Of a stretch of DNA of 64,000 bases, positions 26,256-35,365 are shown one piece after another. The DNA is from DATJGR01 sp041739525 (GTDB taxonomy: Bacteria; Pseudomonadota; Gammaproteobacteria; Pseudomonadales; Azotimanducaceae): the NCBI GenBank assembly GCA_041739525.1, contig JBGSNQ010000075.1, forward strand, positions 1-64,000, given 5' to 3'. The notes below the pieces were generated by a model. It had not been told where the DNA came from, did not search any database, and saw only the letters and a list, made by a program, of their open reading frames with translations. Within the stretch, counting starts at the first letter, position 1, and every line of letters starts with the position of its first letter. Made by a program: the position numbers and the translations under genes.

Positions 26256-26282
26256 TAACGGCGGACCCTTGAACTTCTTTAG
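26256..26282 (-). promoter_or_regulatory. Sigma-28 (FliA) promoter of fliC
   Basis: On the minus strand TAAA is followed after exactly 15 bp by GCCGTTAA, one mismatch from the consensus TAAA-N15-GCCGATAA. It lies 88 bp upstream of the fliC ATG. Confidence 0.85.
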
Positions 26283-26411
26283 CGCTTTGTCAGCAAATCG
26301 TTGGAGAGACGACGACGGCAATGTTCCAGCAACGTGCACCGATCACGTTTTCCATTCGTTACTGCCGGTATCATTCCGCCGCTTAATTGACCAGATACAG
26401 AGCACCGCACC

Positions 26412-26591
26412 ATGACCGCGCAATCAGACACGAATCGCCCAACGACCGACGAGAGCCGCGACGAGGAAATGTCGACGGCCCAGCGCCGCCAACAGATTCA
26501 GCATCATCGCGCGAAGCGGCTCGATCGGCGCGATCCGTCACGCACGCTGACGATCAAGCGCGCGCGCCACGAGATTCTGTCGCGCGTCTGA
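26412..26591 (+). CDS. Hypothetical small basic protein between fliC and flgL
   Basis: A 59-residue ORF on the strand opposite the flagellar genes, filling the fliC-flgL gap. It has an acidic, polar N-terminus (about 1-22) and a strongly basic C-terminus rich in Arg and His (RRQQIQHHRAKRLDRRD and following). No family was recognised. Codon usage matches its neighbours, but no clear ribosome site is visible. It could be a small nucleic-acid-binding protein or a spurious ORF. Confidence 0.4.
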   Translation: MTAQSDTNRPTTDESRDEEMSTAQRRQQIQHHRAKRLDRRDPSRTLTIKRARHEILSRV

Positions 26592-26606
26592 GGCTCGTTG
26601 GCGAAA

Positions 26607-27842
26607 CTAGAGATGGTTGAACAGCGATAGTCCGCTGATTCGCGCATAGCTCTGCTGCGCGGCCTGCAGCACGAACGATTCCATGTCGAGCTGGCTGATG
26701 GCCTGCGTGTAGTCGATGCTCTGCAGCTTCGACAGCAGGTCTTTCGACACGATTGCCACATCCTGATGCAGGCTCTCCGCCGACTCGGCGCTGTTCATGC
26801 GCGCACCCACTTCGGCACGCACCCGCAGTATCGAGTCCATCGCGTTGTCGAGATTGCCAAGCGTGCTGGCAATGAGGCTCGTCAGCGTCGCTTGATCGGT
26901 GGCGCTTTGACCCAGCGTCGATAGTCCATCGGCAAGCTGCTCCGCTGTGTTCACAACGCTCTGCGTCTGTCCGGTCTTCACGACCAGTTTGTCGCCGGGA
27001 CCCGCCACTCCATAGAGCGCGATCTGCATGCCTTGCGCGGTGACGGAATCGCCAGCCTGATAGACGATGTTCTGCAGGCCGTCGACCACTCGGTTGTCGC
27101 TCGTGCGGCGCACCGTGAAGTTCGGCATTCCGTTGGCGTCGAGTGCATTGAACTCGATCGTCAGACCGTCGGGATACAGTGCATCGACCGCATCCTGATC
27201 GACCACCCGACCCTGCCCGATCAACGACGACGTGTTGTCTGCCAGGCTTTGAATCGAAAACGTCGTGGCAACGCTCGGCACGTCGGTGAAGACACCCCGC
27301 CCGGAATCGTTGATGGCGAGCGAGCTGCTCGCCGTTACCTGCACTCGGCGCTGTTTTTCGTCGCCCTTGAACTCGACTTCGCCGGCGCTGTTGCGCTGGA
27401 ACGGCTGCGTTTGGCCGCGCGAACCCGCGAACAGATACTCGCCACCCGCGGTGCGCGAGTTCATCAGCGACAGCAATTCTTCCGTACGCGTGGTGATCTC
27501 GGTGGCGATCGACGCGCGGTCCTGATTGGTCAATGCGCCGTCGCCGGATTGAATCGTCAGCTCGCGGATCCGTTGCAGTACGTCCGTCGCCTGGCCGAGT
27601 ACCGAATCTTCCAGTGCGAGCTGGCTCGATACCTGCTGGATGTTCTTCTGAAACTGATCCCGCAGCGCCAGCTCCTGATTGATCTGCACCACCTGCGATG
27701 CCGCAACCGGATCGTCCGCCGGCGTCGCGAAACGCAAGCCGCTGGATACCTGCGCCTGCGTTTTCGCCAGCTGTTTGCTGACGTCCATCATGTTGTCGAT
27801 GCCTTGCTGATAGACCTGCGAAGTAGCGATGCGCATGTTCAA
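26607..27842 (-). CDS. flgL: Hook-filament junction protein FlgL
   Basis: A 411-residue junction protein joining FlgK to the filament. The N-terminus (MRIATSQVYQQGIDNMMDV) and C-terminus (SKLQSIDYTQAISQLDMESFVLQAAQQSYARISGLSLF) are the paired D0/D1 helices. Its length is close to normal, unlike its neighbour FlgK. The ATG at 27842 overlaps the flgK stop; the second in-frame ATG at 27836 fits homologues equally well. Confidence 0.93.
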   Translation of the reverse strand: MNMRIATSQVYQQGIDNMMDVSKQLAKTQAQVSSGLRFATPADDPVAASQVVQINQELALRDQFQKNIQQVSSQLALEDSVLGQATDVLQRIRELTIQSGDGALTNQDRASIATEITTRTEELLSLMNSRTAGGEYLFAGSRGQTQPFQRNSAGEVEFKGDEKQRRVQVTASSSLAINDSGRGVFTDVPSVATTFSIQSLADNTSSLIGQGRVVDQDAVDALYPDGLTIEFNALDANGMPNFTVRRTSDNRVVDGLQNIVYQAGDSVTAQGMQIALYGVAGPGDKLVVKTGQTQSVVNTAEQLADGLSTLGQSATDQATLTSLIASTLGNLDNAMDSILRVRAEVGARMNSAESAESLHQDVAIVSKDLLSKLQSIDYTQAISQLDMESFVLQAAQQSYARISGLSLFNHL

Positions 27843-30800
27843 CCCAACATTTGAAAGAGAGTATCGAAGGTGTCGCGTGCCACAGCGATGACGCGCGCCG
27901 ACGCGTTGTACGCCTGCTCGAAACGGATCAGGTTGGCGGCCTCTTCGTCGAGGTTCACGCCGGAGATCGAGTCGCGCTGTGCCAGCGACTGTTTCAGCAA
28001 GCCATCGCTCGCGTCGCGATCGATGCGTGCCTGGCTGGTACGTGCACCAACCGACTCGACGATGTTCGCGTACGCGTCGAACAGCGATCCGTCCTTACCG
28101 AACAGCTTCCGAGTTTGTACGTCGGCCATCGCGAGCAGGTTCGCGTTATCCGACACGCCGCCGTCGTTGATACCCACCGCGAACGAATCGCCCGCTCGCG
28201 GCCGGCCGGTCATCGTCAGCTGATAGCCGAAGTCAGCCCGAACGGCGGGCGGCGCGGCGGTGAATACGCCGGTGTTCGCTGTGGTCGAGTCGCTGGTGAG
28301 TCGATACTCCGCATCGAGCGACACCGACACGCTGCCGCCGATGCTCGCTGCACGGTAGTAATCCTCGCCGGTTACTGACGCGTCGGTCATACCAAGCGCG
28401 TTCGCGATCGGCGAGCCCGCTGCCATGCCACTCGTCTGGATCGCGCCGTTTGCGCCCGATGCCTGCGACGTGAACCGCACGTGGCCGCTGCCGTCGAGGC
28501 TGACGACCACGCGCCCGGCACCGATCGCCGATCCGTCGATGGCGCTCTGCAGCCCCGCCACCAATGCGGCGCCGGATCCGTACGTTCCGCTCAACGTGAT
28601 CGTCTGTGCCAAACCGTGATCGACCGCGACACCGAAGCTGTAAGGCCCGCCCGTCGAGAAATCGAAACCGGCGCTGAGATCGACATTGCCGGTCATTGAA
28701 GCCGCAACACCGACACCCGAGCCGATGAGCGTGAGCGTATCGCCGTTGGGTCCGGCGAGACCGACGCTGTCGGCAGCGTCACCGGAGACGTGCAGATCGA
28801 GGTTGTCGCCCTGCGCCGACGTCAGTTCGAGCCGGCTGCCGTTGGAACGCGCGGTGATGCCGAGATTCGCCAGCGTGGAGTTGTTGGTGATCGCATCTGC
28901 CAGAGAATTCAACGACGCGACGTCAGTGCCGCTGAAACGTTGGCCGTTGATGACCACGGCCAACGGCACCCCGCCGCCGTTGTCGACGATCGACGTCATG
29001 GTGACAGTGCTCATCGCCGACGCTGCAGCGCCTTTCAGCGCAGACAGCGCGTTCGCGATCTGGCGCGCGCTCGAGCCCGCCGCGAGTTGATAGGTCTGTG
29101 TGCCTTGCGTGAATCCGTTCGCATCGGTGTTGGCAATACTGACCTGTTGCGCGTCGTAGCCGTTGCCGACAACCGTTAGGCCGAGGCTGGGCAAACCGCC
29201 GGCGATGATCCGCTGTACGTTGCCGCCGTTGCTTCCTACGCGTGTCTGCCCGAGTGAGTCAGGCAACAGCGAGTTCTGAATGCCGGGTACGTATGGCAAG
29301 TCGCGCAACGGCGGCTGCAGCGGTTGCGGCGCCGAAGGATCGCTGTTGTCGAGCACCTCGTAAGTCGTCTCGCTCGTGAACCGAATCAACAGAGGCGGAG
29401 TAAGGGCGCCCTTCACTGCGAAACTCGGGCCGTTCTCGTCGAATACCGCGCCGGCGACAACACTGCCGCTGCCTTGATTGCCGTATGTGGAGTCGACGCG
29501 CACCGGTGACGAGAACGCGAGATCGGCCGGGTTGGCGGCGAGCGCGCCGATGTCGCGCGCGCCCGATCGCGTCGGTTGGATCTGATAACGATCGCCGCCG
29601 TGAAACTGACCGGACTGAATCGTCACGGTGAATCCATCAGCCGAGACCTGCGTAGGCAAGCCTTGACCGGTGCTGCCCTCGGCAACGACTTTGCCGTCGT
29701 TGAGCCGGACGAGCGTAAACGCACCGTTGCCGACGCGGTCGAAACGAACTTCGTAGTCGCTGGTGGTCAATTGCGACGCTTTGTCGATCGTTACGTCTAT
29801 CTGGCCCGCCGAATAGCCGGCCGTCAGGTTCGTGGCAACCGCACGTTGCGTAATTGCCGCAGGGTCGTTGATCGACGTGAACAGGTCGTTACCGAACTCG
29901 CCGTCGAGCGTCACCCCTTTGTGCTGTTGCTGGTTGATGGCGTCGGCGAGTCCGATCGCGATTCGGCCCAGCTGGTTCAGCGCGCTGTCGAGCACGCCAT
30001 TACGGAAGTCGAGCAACCCGCCGAGCTGTCCACCGGCGATCGACGCGGTGATGACCTGGCCGGGTGCGTTTTTGGTGGTGCTGAGTGCGATCTCGCCGTT
30101 GCCCACCGACTGCAGCGTGCTGGCCTGACTACCGATGACCAGCGGCTGACCTTTGCCGATGAATACGCTGAGCTGCCCATCACCCTGCGTCACGACTTTG
30201 ACATCGACCTTCTCTGCCAGCTGGCGGAGCATTTCGTCGCGCTGATCCAGAAGATCGTTCGGCAGTACGCCGCTCGAGCGTCCGTCCGCACTACCGATGC
30301 GATCGTTCAACGATGCAACGCCCTTCGCCAGTTCGTTGATTTCGTCGGTGGTCGAGCGCAACTGCTGATCGAGGCCGCGCTGCTGGGTATTGAGCCGTTC
30401 GTACATCGTGTTGAAACGGGTCGCCAGCCCCGACGCATCCGACAACACGACCTGCCGCGTCGGAATCGAACTCGGATCGGACGACGCCGACTGCAGCGAA
30501 CCGAAAAACGTCTGCATCGCCGGCGCAAGCCCGGTCTGATCGTCCGCCAGTAGAGAATCGACCTGATCGATTTCATTGACGAACGTGTCGAGGCCCGCAA
30601 ATGCGGCCGTATCGAGGCGAACCTGGTTCGTCGCGTACTCGCTGGCCACCCGGCTTATCGATTGCAGAACCGCACCGCGGCCGATGTATGAAGAACCGCT
30701 GTATTGCGGCGGATGCGCCTCGATCTGAACCGTCTGGCGGCTGTACCCGGGCGTAGACGCGTTCGTGATGTTGTGGCCCGTCGTGGCCAGGGCGGCCTGC

Positions 30801-30847
30801 TGCGCCTTGAGCCCCGAAATGCCGATGTTGATCAGTGAGCTGGCCAT
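27839..30847 (-). CDS. flgK: Hook-filament junction protein FlgK, enlarged
   Basis: A 1002-residue protein; FlgK is about 550-680 residues in many relatives. The N-terminus (LINIGISGLKAQQAALATTGHNITNASTPGYSRQ) and C-terminus (ISGVNLDEEAANLIRFEQAYNASARVIAVARDTFDTLFQML) are canonical and form the D0/D1 rod-like part. The extra sequence lies in the surface-exposed centre, about 330-870, which is rich in Gly, Ser, Thr and Ala and strand-like. It lies between flgJ and flgL. Confidence 0.93.
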   Translation of the reverse strand: MASSLINIGISGLKAQQAALATTGHNITNASTPGYSRQTVQIEAHPPQYSGSSYIGRGAVLQSISRVASEYATNQVRLDTAAFAGLDTFVNEIDQVDSLLADDQTGLAPAMQTFFGSLQSASSDPSSIPTRQVVLSDASGLATRFNTMYERLNTQQRGLDQQLRSTTDEINELAKGVASLNDRIGSADGRSSGVLPNDLLDQRDEMLRQLAEKVDVKVVTQGDGQLSVFIGKGQPLVIGSQASTLQSVGNGEIALSTTKNAPGQVITASIAGGQLGGLLDFRNGVLDSALNQLGRIAIGLADAINQQQHKGVTLDGEFGNDLFTSINDPAAITQRAVATNLTAGYSAGQIDVTIDKASQLTTSDYEVRFDRVGNGAFTLVRLNDGKVVAEGSTGQGLPTQVSADGFTVTIQSGQFHGGDRYQIQPTRSGARDIGALAANPADLAFSSPVRVDSTYGNQGSGSVVAGAVFDENGPSFAVKGALTPPLLIRFTSETTYEVLDNSDPSAPQPLQPPLRDLPYVPGIQNSLLPDSLGQTRVGSNGGNVQRIIAGGLPSLGLTVVGNGYDAQQVSIANTDANGFTQGTQTYQLAAGSSARQIANALSALKGAAASAMSTVTMTSIVDNGGGVPLAVVINGQRFSGTDVASLNSLADAITNNSTLANLGITARSNGSRLELTSAQGDNLDLHVSGDAADSVGLAGPNGDTLTLIGSGVGVAASMTGNVDLSAGFDFSTGGPYSFGVAVDHGLAQTITLSGTYGSGAALVAGLQSAIDGSAIGAGRVVVSLDGSGHVRFTSQASGANGAIQTSGMAAGSPIANALGMTDASVTGEDYYRAASIGGSVSVSLDAEYRLTSDSTTANTGVFTAAPPAVRADFGYQLTMTGRPRAGDSFAVGINDGGVSDNANLLAMADVQTRKLFGKDGSLFDAYANIVESVGARTSQARIDRDASDGLLKQSLAQRDSISGVNLDEEAANLIRFEQAYNASARVIAVARDTFDTLFQMLG

Positions 30848-30859
30848 GCGTGCGCTCTA

Positions 30860-31957
30860 CTACTCTGAGTACTCTGCGAATTTGGCAATTGCCGCGTTGA
30901 TCGGTCCGCTGCTCAGCACGCGAAGAATCTTCGCGGCGTAGTGCGGATCGGTCGCATAGCCGGCCTTCTGTAGTTCATCGGCAAAACGTGCCGGATCTTG
31001 AGCGACGTCTATCGCGCGGCTGTAGCGCGAATCGCCTTTCAACACGGATATGTAATCGCGCACGGCCGATTCGACCGACTCGTATGCACGAAAACGGTCG
31101 TTCTGCCGAACCGGCACGCCGCCACGGAACTCCACGGTGGACACTTCCACCGACGGGCCTTCCCAGTTCGACGTTGCCTTGATGTTGAACAGGTTGTGGC
31201 TGCTGTCGCCCGCCGCGGTGTGAATGACGTGCGCGCCCCAGCCCGTTTCCAGCGCACCTTGCGCCAACACGGCCAGAGGATTGAGGCCGCTCGCGGCCAA
31301 CGCCGTCTTCAGTATCGGCAGTACTTTGTCGATGAAGTCGCTCGGTCCTTCGAATGCGTTGTCCTTGGTGCCCATGGAGGTGACGGTGAGATCGCCGGCA
31401 TCCGATCTGACGATCGTATCGGGGGGCGGGACGGGTTGCCCGGCCGATAGCGCATTGGCTTGCAGCACATCGAGCGAGTCAGGCGCACCCAACGACCATT
31501 CCGGCGCCATGCCGTCCCATGCCGGCGTCGGTACGCTGCTTGCCGCTTGTCTCGTCGCCACTGGCGCCTCTTCCGTCACACCCGATGCCGGAGCCAACGC
31601 CGAGGCGCCGCGCTGCAGCACGGGCCGATTAGTCGGACCCACCGTGCCGGAAAGCTGCCTGACGATGACGTCGGCAAGCCCGACGCCGCCGTTCTCGGCG
31701 ATGTGCACCGCCCACTGGTGGTCGAGCATCTCCTGCTGCATTTTCGTCGCGGCGCTCGACGTGTAGTCGCTGTCGGCGAAGGCACTGCCGGCTTGTCGCA
31801 TGCTCGTCATCACCATGTCGATGAACAGCGACTCGAACTGTTGCGCGGCCGCACGAATGCCATCCTGCCCTGCCGTCTTGATCTGGCTGAGGCGGTTGAC
31901 GTCGCTGTACGAAAAGCCGGACAGCGTTTTTGTGGCGCCTGCGGCGGCGTTATCCAT
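30860..31957 (-). CDS. flgJ: Flagellar rod assembly protein/peptidoglycan hydrolase FlgJ
   Basis: A 365-residue dual-domain FlgJ. The N-terminal rod-capping domain has AAQQFESLFIDMVMTSMRQAG and YTSSAATKMQQEMLDHQWA. A Pro/Ala-rich linker leads to a C-terminal glucosaminidase domain whose catalytic Glu is in LAQGALETGWGAHVI, followed by HNLFNIKA and the YESVESAVRDYISVL motif. It opens the peptidoglycan for the rod. The stop region contains a small 9-bp-period repeat (TACTCTG at 30861 and 30870). Confidence 0.93.
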   Translation of the reverse strand: MDNAAAGATKTLSGFSYSDVNRLSQIKTAGQDGIRAAAQQFESLFIDMVMTSMRQAGSAFADSDYTSSAATKMQQEMLDHQWAVHIAENGGVGLADVIVRQLSGTVGPTNRPVLQRGASALAPASGVTEEAPVATRQAASSVPTPAWDGMAPEWSLGAPDSLDVLQANALSAGQPVPPPDTIVRSDAGDLTVTSMGTKDNAFEGPSDFIDKVLPILKTALAASGLNPLAVLAQGALETGWGAHVIHTAAGDSSHNLFNIKATSNWEGPSVEVSTVEFRGGVPVRQNDRFRAYESVESAVRDYISVLKGDSRYSRAIDVAQDPARFADELQKAGYATDPHYAAKILRVLSSGPINAAIAKFAEYSE

Positions 31958-31969
31958 GAGGCCACACGG

Positions 31970-33067
31970 TCAGATCACCACCAGCTCCGCGCGCAGCGCG
32001 CCGGCTTCCTTCAACGCTTCGAGAATTGCCATCAGGTCGCCCGGTGCCGCACCGACTTCGTTCACCGACGTGACGATGTCCTGCAGCGATACACCCGGTG
32101 AAAACAGGAACATGTGGTTCTGCTGTTGATCGATCGAAACACTCGAATTCGGCACTACCGTGGTTCGGCCCGCCGAGAATTCGTTTGGCTGGCTCACCGT
32201 CGGGTTCTCCGAGATCGTCACCGACAGGCTGCCGTGCGTAACGGCGGCCGGCATCACCTCTACGCGCTGGCCGATGACGATCGTGCCGGTGCGCGAGTTG
32301 ATGATGACGCGCGCCGGCGCAGCGTCCTGTTCCACGCTGATGTTCTCGAGCACGGACAGAAAACCGACGCGTTGCGACGGGTCCTGCGGTGCGTGTACGA
32401 CGATCGACGTCGAATCGATTGCCGCGGCCACATCGGGGCCGAAGGTCTGGTTGATGCTGTCTGCGACGCGGCGCGCAGTGGTGAAGTCGCCGCGATTCAG
32501 GTTGAACACGAGCGTGTCGTTCTGGCCGAAGTTGCTCGGCGCCGGACGTTCCACCGAAGCGCCATTGGGAATTCGGCCGACGCTCGGCACGTTGACGGTT
32601 ACTTTGGAACCGTCGGCACCTTCTGCACCGAACCCGCCCACGACCAGATCTCCCTGCGCAATCGCAAACACTTCGCCGTTCACTGCCTTCAGCGGCGTCA
32701 TCAGCAAAGTGCCGCCGCGCAGGCTCTTTGCGTTGCCGACCGAGGAAACGGTGACGTCGATCTGTTGACCCGGCTTCGCGAACGCCGGAAGCGCCGCATG
32801 TACCGACACCGCAGCGATGTTCTCGAGTTTCGGGTCCTTTCCGGTCGGCGGCTGGATGCCGAACTGACGCAGCATGTTGGCGAAGGTTTGCAGCGTGAAC
32901 GGCGTCTGGCTTGTCTTGTCGCCCGTTCCGTCGAGCCCCACTACCAAACCGTAACCAACGAGCTGGTTCGTCCGCACGCCATCTACGCTCGCGACATCCT
33001 TCAGCCGTTGGGCGTGCGCCGATGTGCCGACCAGCAGGAGCGCTCCGAGTAACCAGATACGCTTCAT
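31970..33067 (-). CDS. flgI: Flagellar P-ring protein FlgI
   Basis: A 365-residue periplasmic ring protein from ATG at 33067. The signal peptide is MKRIWLLGALLLVGTSAHA with cleavage before QRLKDVASV, as in FlgI generally. The mature part contains NQLVGYGLVVGLDGTGDK and FTLQTFANMLRQFG near the N-terminus and the PQDPSQRVGFLSVLENI segment later. It begins 3 bp after the flgH stop. Confidence 0.95.
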   Translation of the reverse strand: MKRIWLLGALLLVGTSAHAQRLKDVASVDGVRTNQLVGYGLVVGLDGTGDKTSQTPFTLQTFANMLRQFGIQPPTGKDPKLENIAAVSVHAALPAFAKPGQQIDVTVSSVGNAKSLRGGTLLMTPLKAVNGEVFAIAQGDLVVGGFGAEGADGSKVTVNVPSVGRIPNGASVERPAPSNFGQNDTLVFNLNRGDFTTARRVADSINQTFGPDVAAAIDSTSIVVHAPQDPSQRVGFLSVLENISVEQDAAPARVIINSRTGTIVIGQRVEVMPAAVTHGSLSVTISENPTVSQPNEFSAGRTTVVPNSSVSIDQQQNHMFLFSPGVSLQDIVTSVNEVGAAPGDLMAILEALKEAGALRAELVVI

Positions 33068-33069
33068 AG

Positions 33070-33741
33070 TCAGAACGGCATCAGCGGGCTTAGGAAGAAG
33101 CGCATCAACCAGCCGGCCGAGTTGCTGTCGGCGAGTTCGCCGGTGCCGCTGTACGCGAGCCGGGCATCCGCGAGCTTGAGCGACGACACTCTGTTCGAGC
33201 CGTCGATGTCTTCCTGGCGGACCAGACCGCTGACCCGGACGTACTCTTCGCCCCGATTCAATTTCAGCCATTTTTCACCTTGCACCTGTAGCAGGCCGTT
33301 GGGATATACCGCCGTGACCACGGCGCTGATCGTGCCGGTCAGACTGTTGCTCTGGTCGCTGTCGGCAGCGCCGTTGAACTTGTTGGAATTCTCGATGCTG
33401 TTGAACAACCCGGCGGCACCCGATCCGGACACGATCGAGCCGAGAATGGTGGGCTCGGGCATTTCGGCCGCGCTGCCTTTGCTGATGTTCGTTTCTGCGG
33501 ACTTCGAGGACTGCGTGCGTTCCTGCAGCAGAATGGTGACGATGTCGCCGGCGCGCGTCGCACGGCGGTCGTCGTACAGATCCATCCCGTAGCCCATCTG
33601 ATACAAACCACCTGACGACGGCGCCGGCGGAGGCGGCAGGAGCGGATACGCCGGTTGATAACTCGGCTCCGGACGGCTCGGCTCTACGCCGATACAACCG
33701 CTCAACAGCGCAGCGACACCCAACGTCAGCAGGTTACGCAT
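33070..33741 (-). CDS. flgH: Flagellar L-ring lipoprotein FlgH
   Basis: A 223-residue outer-membrane lipoprotein from ATG at 33741. The signal ends with the lipobox LLSGC, followed by a Pro-rich linker; the domain has MGYGMDLYDDRRATRAGDIVTILL and the C-terminal VRQEDIDGSNRVSSLKLADARLAYSG-type segment. Upstream in-frame sequence reads through a tandem DNA repeat and is not conserved. AAGGAG lies in the last repeat unit and serves as the ribosome site. Confidence 0.95.
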   Translation of the reverse strand: MRNLLTLGVAALLSGCIGVEPSRPEPSYQPAYPLLPPPPAPSSGGLYQMGYGMDLYDDRRATRAGDIVTILLQERTQSSKSAETNISKGSAAEMPEPTILGSIVSGSGAAGLFNSIENSNKFNGAADSDQSNSLTGTISAVVTAVYPNGLLQVQGEKWLKLNRGEEYVRVSGLVRQEDIDGSNRVSSLKLADARLAYSGTGELADSNSAGWLMRFFLSPLMPF

Positions 33742-33750
33742 CGAACACTC

Positions 33751-33786
33751 CTTGAACGGCGCCTTGAACGGCGCCTCGAACAGTCC
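33751..33786 (-). repeat. 12-bp tandem repeat between flgG and flgH
   Basis: CTTGAACGGCGC at 33751-33762 and 33763-33774 are identical; 33775-33786 (CTCGAACAGTCC) is a diverged third copy. The array fills nearly the whole spacer between the flgG stop and flgH. Confidence 0.8.
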
Positions 33787-33787
33787 C

Positions 33788-34573
33788 TTAAACATTCTGG
33801 GTAAGGTTCTGCAACATCTGGTCGGAGGTGGATATCACGCGCGAGTTCATCTCGTAGGCGCGTTGTACGGCCACCATGTTGACCAACTCTTCGACCACGC
33901 TGACGTTCGACGTTTCGAGGTTGCCTTGCATGATCTGACCGAGTCCGTCGGTGCCTGCGGTACCCGATTGAGGTGAGCCGCTGGCCGGCGTTTCGGAGAA
34001 CAGGTTGCCGCCGTCCGCCTGCAGGCCGGCGGGATTGACGAAGCTGACGAGTTCTATGGTGCCGACCTGCGTTGCGGCCGGATTGCCTTGCGTCATGACG
34101 CTGACCGTACCGTCGGTGCCGATCGTGATCGTGTCCGCATTCGGCGGGATGGTGATCGACGGTTCCAGCGGATGGCCCTGCGAATTCACGAGCTGGCCAT
34201 CCTGGTCCATGCGGAACTCACCATCGCGCGTGTATCCGATGCTGCCGTCCGGCATCGTGATCTGGAAGAAACCGCGGCCGTCGATGGCGAGATCGAGCGG
34301 CGCCTGCGTGTTCTGCATGCCGCCCATGCTGAACATCTTCTGCGTGCCGGCGATACGCACGCCGGTGCCGAGTTGAAGGCCCGACGGCAGCGTGGTGTCT
34401 TGCGACGACTGCGCACCGGGTTGTTGCTGAATCTGATACAGCAGGTCTTCAAACACGGCGCGGTCGCGCTTGAAACCCACCGTGCTGACGTTTGCGAGGT
34501 TGTTGGAAATGGTGTGCAGAGCCATGTCCTGCGCCGCGAGGCCGGTCTTGCTCACCCACAATGCTGACATCAT
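33788..34573 (-). CDS. flgG: Distal rod protein FlgG
   Basis: A 261-residue rod protein of normal length. The N-terminal LWVSKTGLAAQDMALHTISNNLANVSTVGFKR and C-terminal SNVSVVEELVNMVAVQRAYEMNSRVISTSDQML are the coiled D0 motifs of rod and hook proteins; the centre has PLDLAIDGRGFFQI. It lies 23 bp from flgF. Confidence 0.95.
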   Translation of the reverse strand: MMSALWVSKTGLAAQDMALHTISNNLANVSTVGFKRDRAVFEDLLYQIQQQPGAQSSQDTTLPSGLQLGTGVRIAGTQKMFSMGGMQNTQAPLDLAIDGRGFFQITMPDGSIGYTRDGEFRMDQDGQLVNSQGHPLEPSITIPPNADTITIGTDGTVSVMTQGNPAATQVGTIELVSFVNPAGLQADGGNLFSETPASGSPQSGTAGTDGLGQIMQGNLETSNVSVVEELVNMVAVQRAYEMNSRVISTSDQMLQNLTQNV

Positions 34574-34596
34574 CGTTCGTTACTCCGGATGTTCAC

Positions 34597-35337
34597 TTAG
34601 TTGATCTGAAGCAGTTGCGTTGCAGTTTCGTCGTTCTGCTCCGCGGACTTCATCAGCCGTACTTCGAGGTCGAACTGTCGTGCGAGTTCGAGGATCGAAG
34701 TCATTTCGTTCACTGCATTCACGTTGCTGCCTTCGAGTTGACCCGACACGACCGAGACATCGGGGCTGGACGGCAGCGGCGTGTTGTTCTTCGTGTGCAT
34801 CAGTCCGTCGGTGCCCTTCGTAACGGCGCCCCGATCCGGCTTCACCAGCTTCAGCCGATCGATCTGCACGAGCGCTTCGGGACCCTGCCCTTCCGGCTGG
34901 ATGGTCACGGTGCCGTCTGTGCCGATGTACAACTTGTCGTACGGCGGAAGCGAAATCGGACCGCCGTCGCCGAGCACCTGTCGGCCCGCGCCGTCTCGCA
35001 GGGCACCGACCGGATCGACGAGGAAATCGCCGCTGCGCGAATACGCTTCCTTTCCGTCCGGCCCCTTCACCGCGAAGAACCCCTCGCCGGCGATCGCCGT
35101 GTCGAGGTCGCGCCCGGTCTGCACGAATGCACCCTGCTTGAAGTCGCTGCCCGGCTGCTCCGCCAACGCATAGACGCGGCCGTTGTATCCCTCGCCGTAC
35201 AATTGCACCGAGCGCGCCTGAGCGAAGTCGGCCCGGAAACCCGTGGTACCGACGTTCGCCAGGTTGTTCGAATGCAGCGTCTGCGCACGGTCGATGTGCG
35301 CCGCACCGGTCATCGCCACATAGATCAGCTTGTCCAC
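34597..35337 (-). CDS. flgF: Proximal rod protein FlgF
   Basis: A 246-residue rod protein. The N-terminus MDKLIYVAMTGAAHIDRAQTLHSNNLANVGTTGF and the central DLDTAIAGEGFFAVKG match FlgF; the C-terminal helix (NAVNEMTSILELARQFDLEVRLMKSAEQNDE) is complete. It lies between flgE and flgG in the usual order. Confidence 0.95.
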   Translation of the reverse strand: MDKLIYVAMTGAAHIDRAQTLHSNNLANVGTTGFRADFAQARSVQLYGEGYNGRVYALAEQPGSDFKQGAFVQTGRDLDTAIAGEGFFAVKGPDGKEAYSRSGDFLVDPVGALRDGAGRQVLGDGGPISLPPYDKLYIGTDGTVTIQPEGQGPEALVQIDRLKLVKPDRGAVTKGTDGLMHTKNNTPLPSSPDVSVVSGQLEGSNVNAVNEMTSILELARQFDLEVRLMKSAEQNDETATQLLQIN

Positions 35338-35365
35338 GTCGTGCCAGTCCCCTCAGCCGAGTCGG

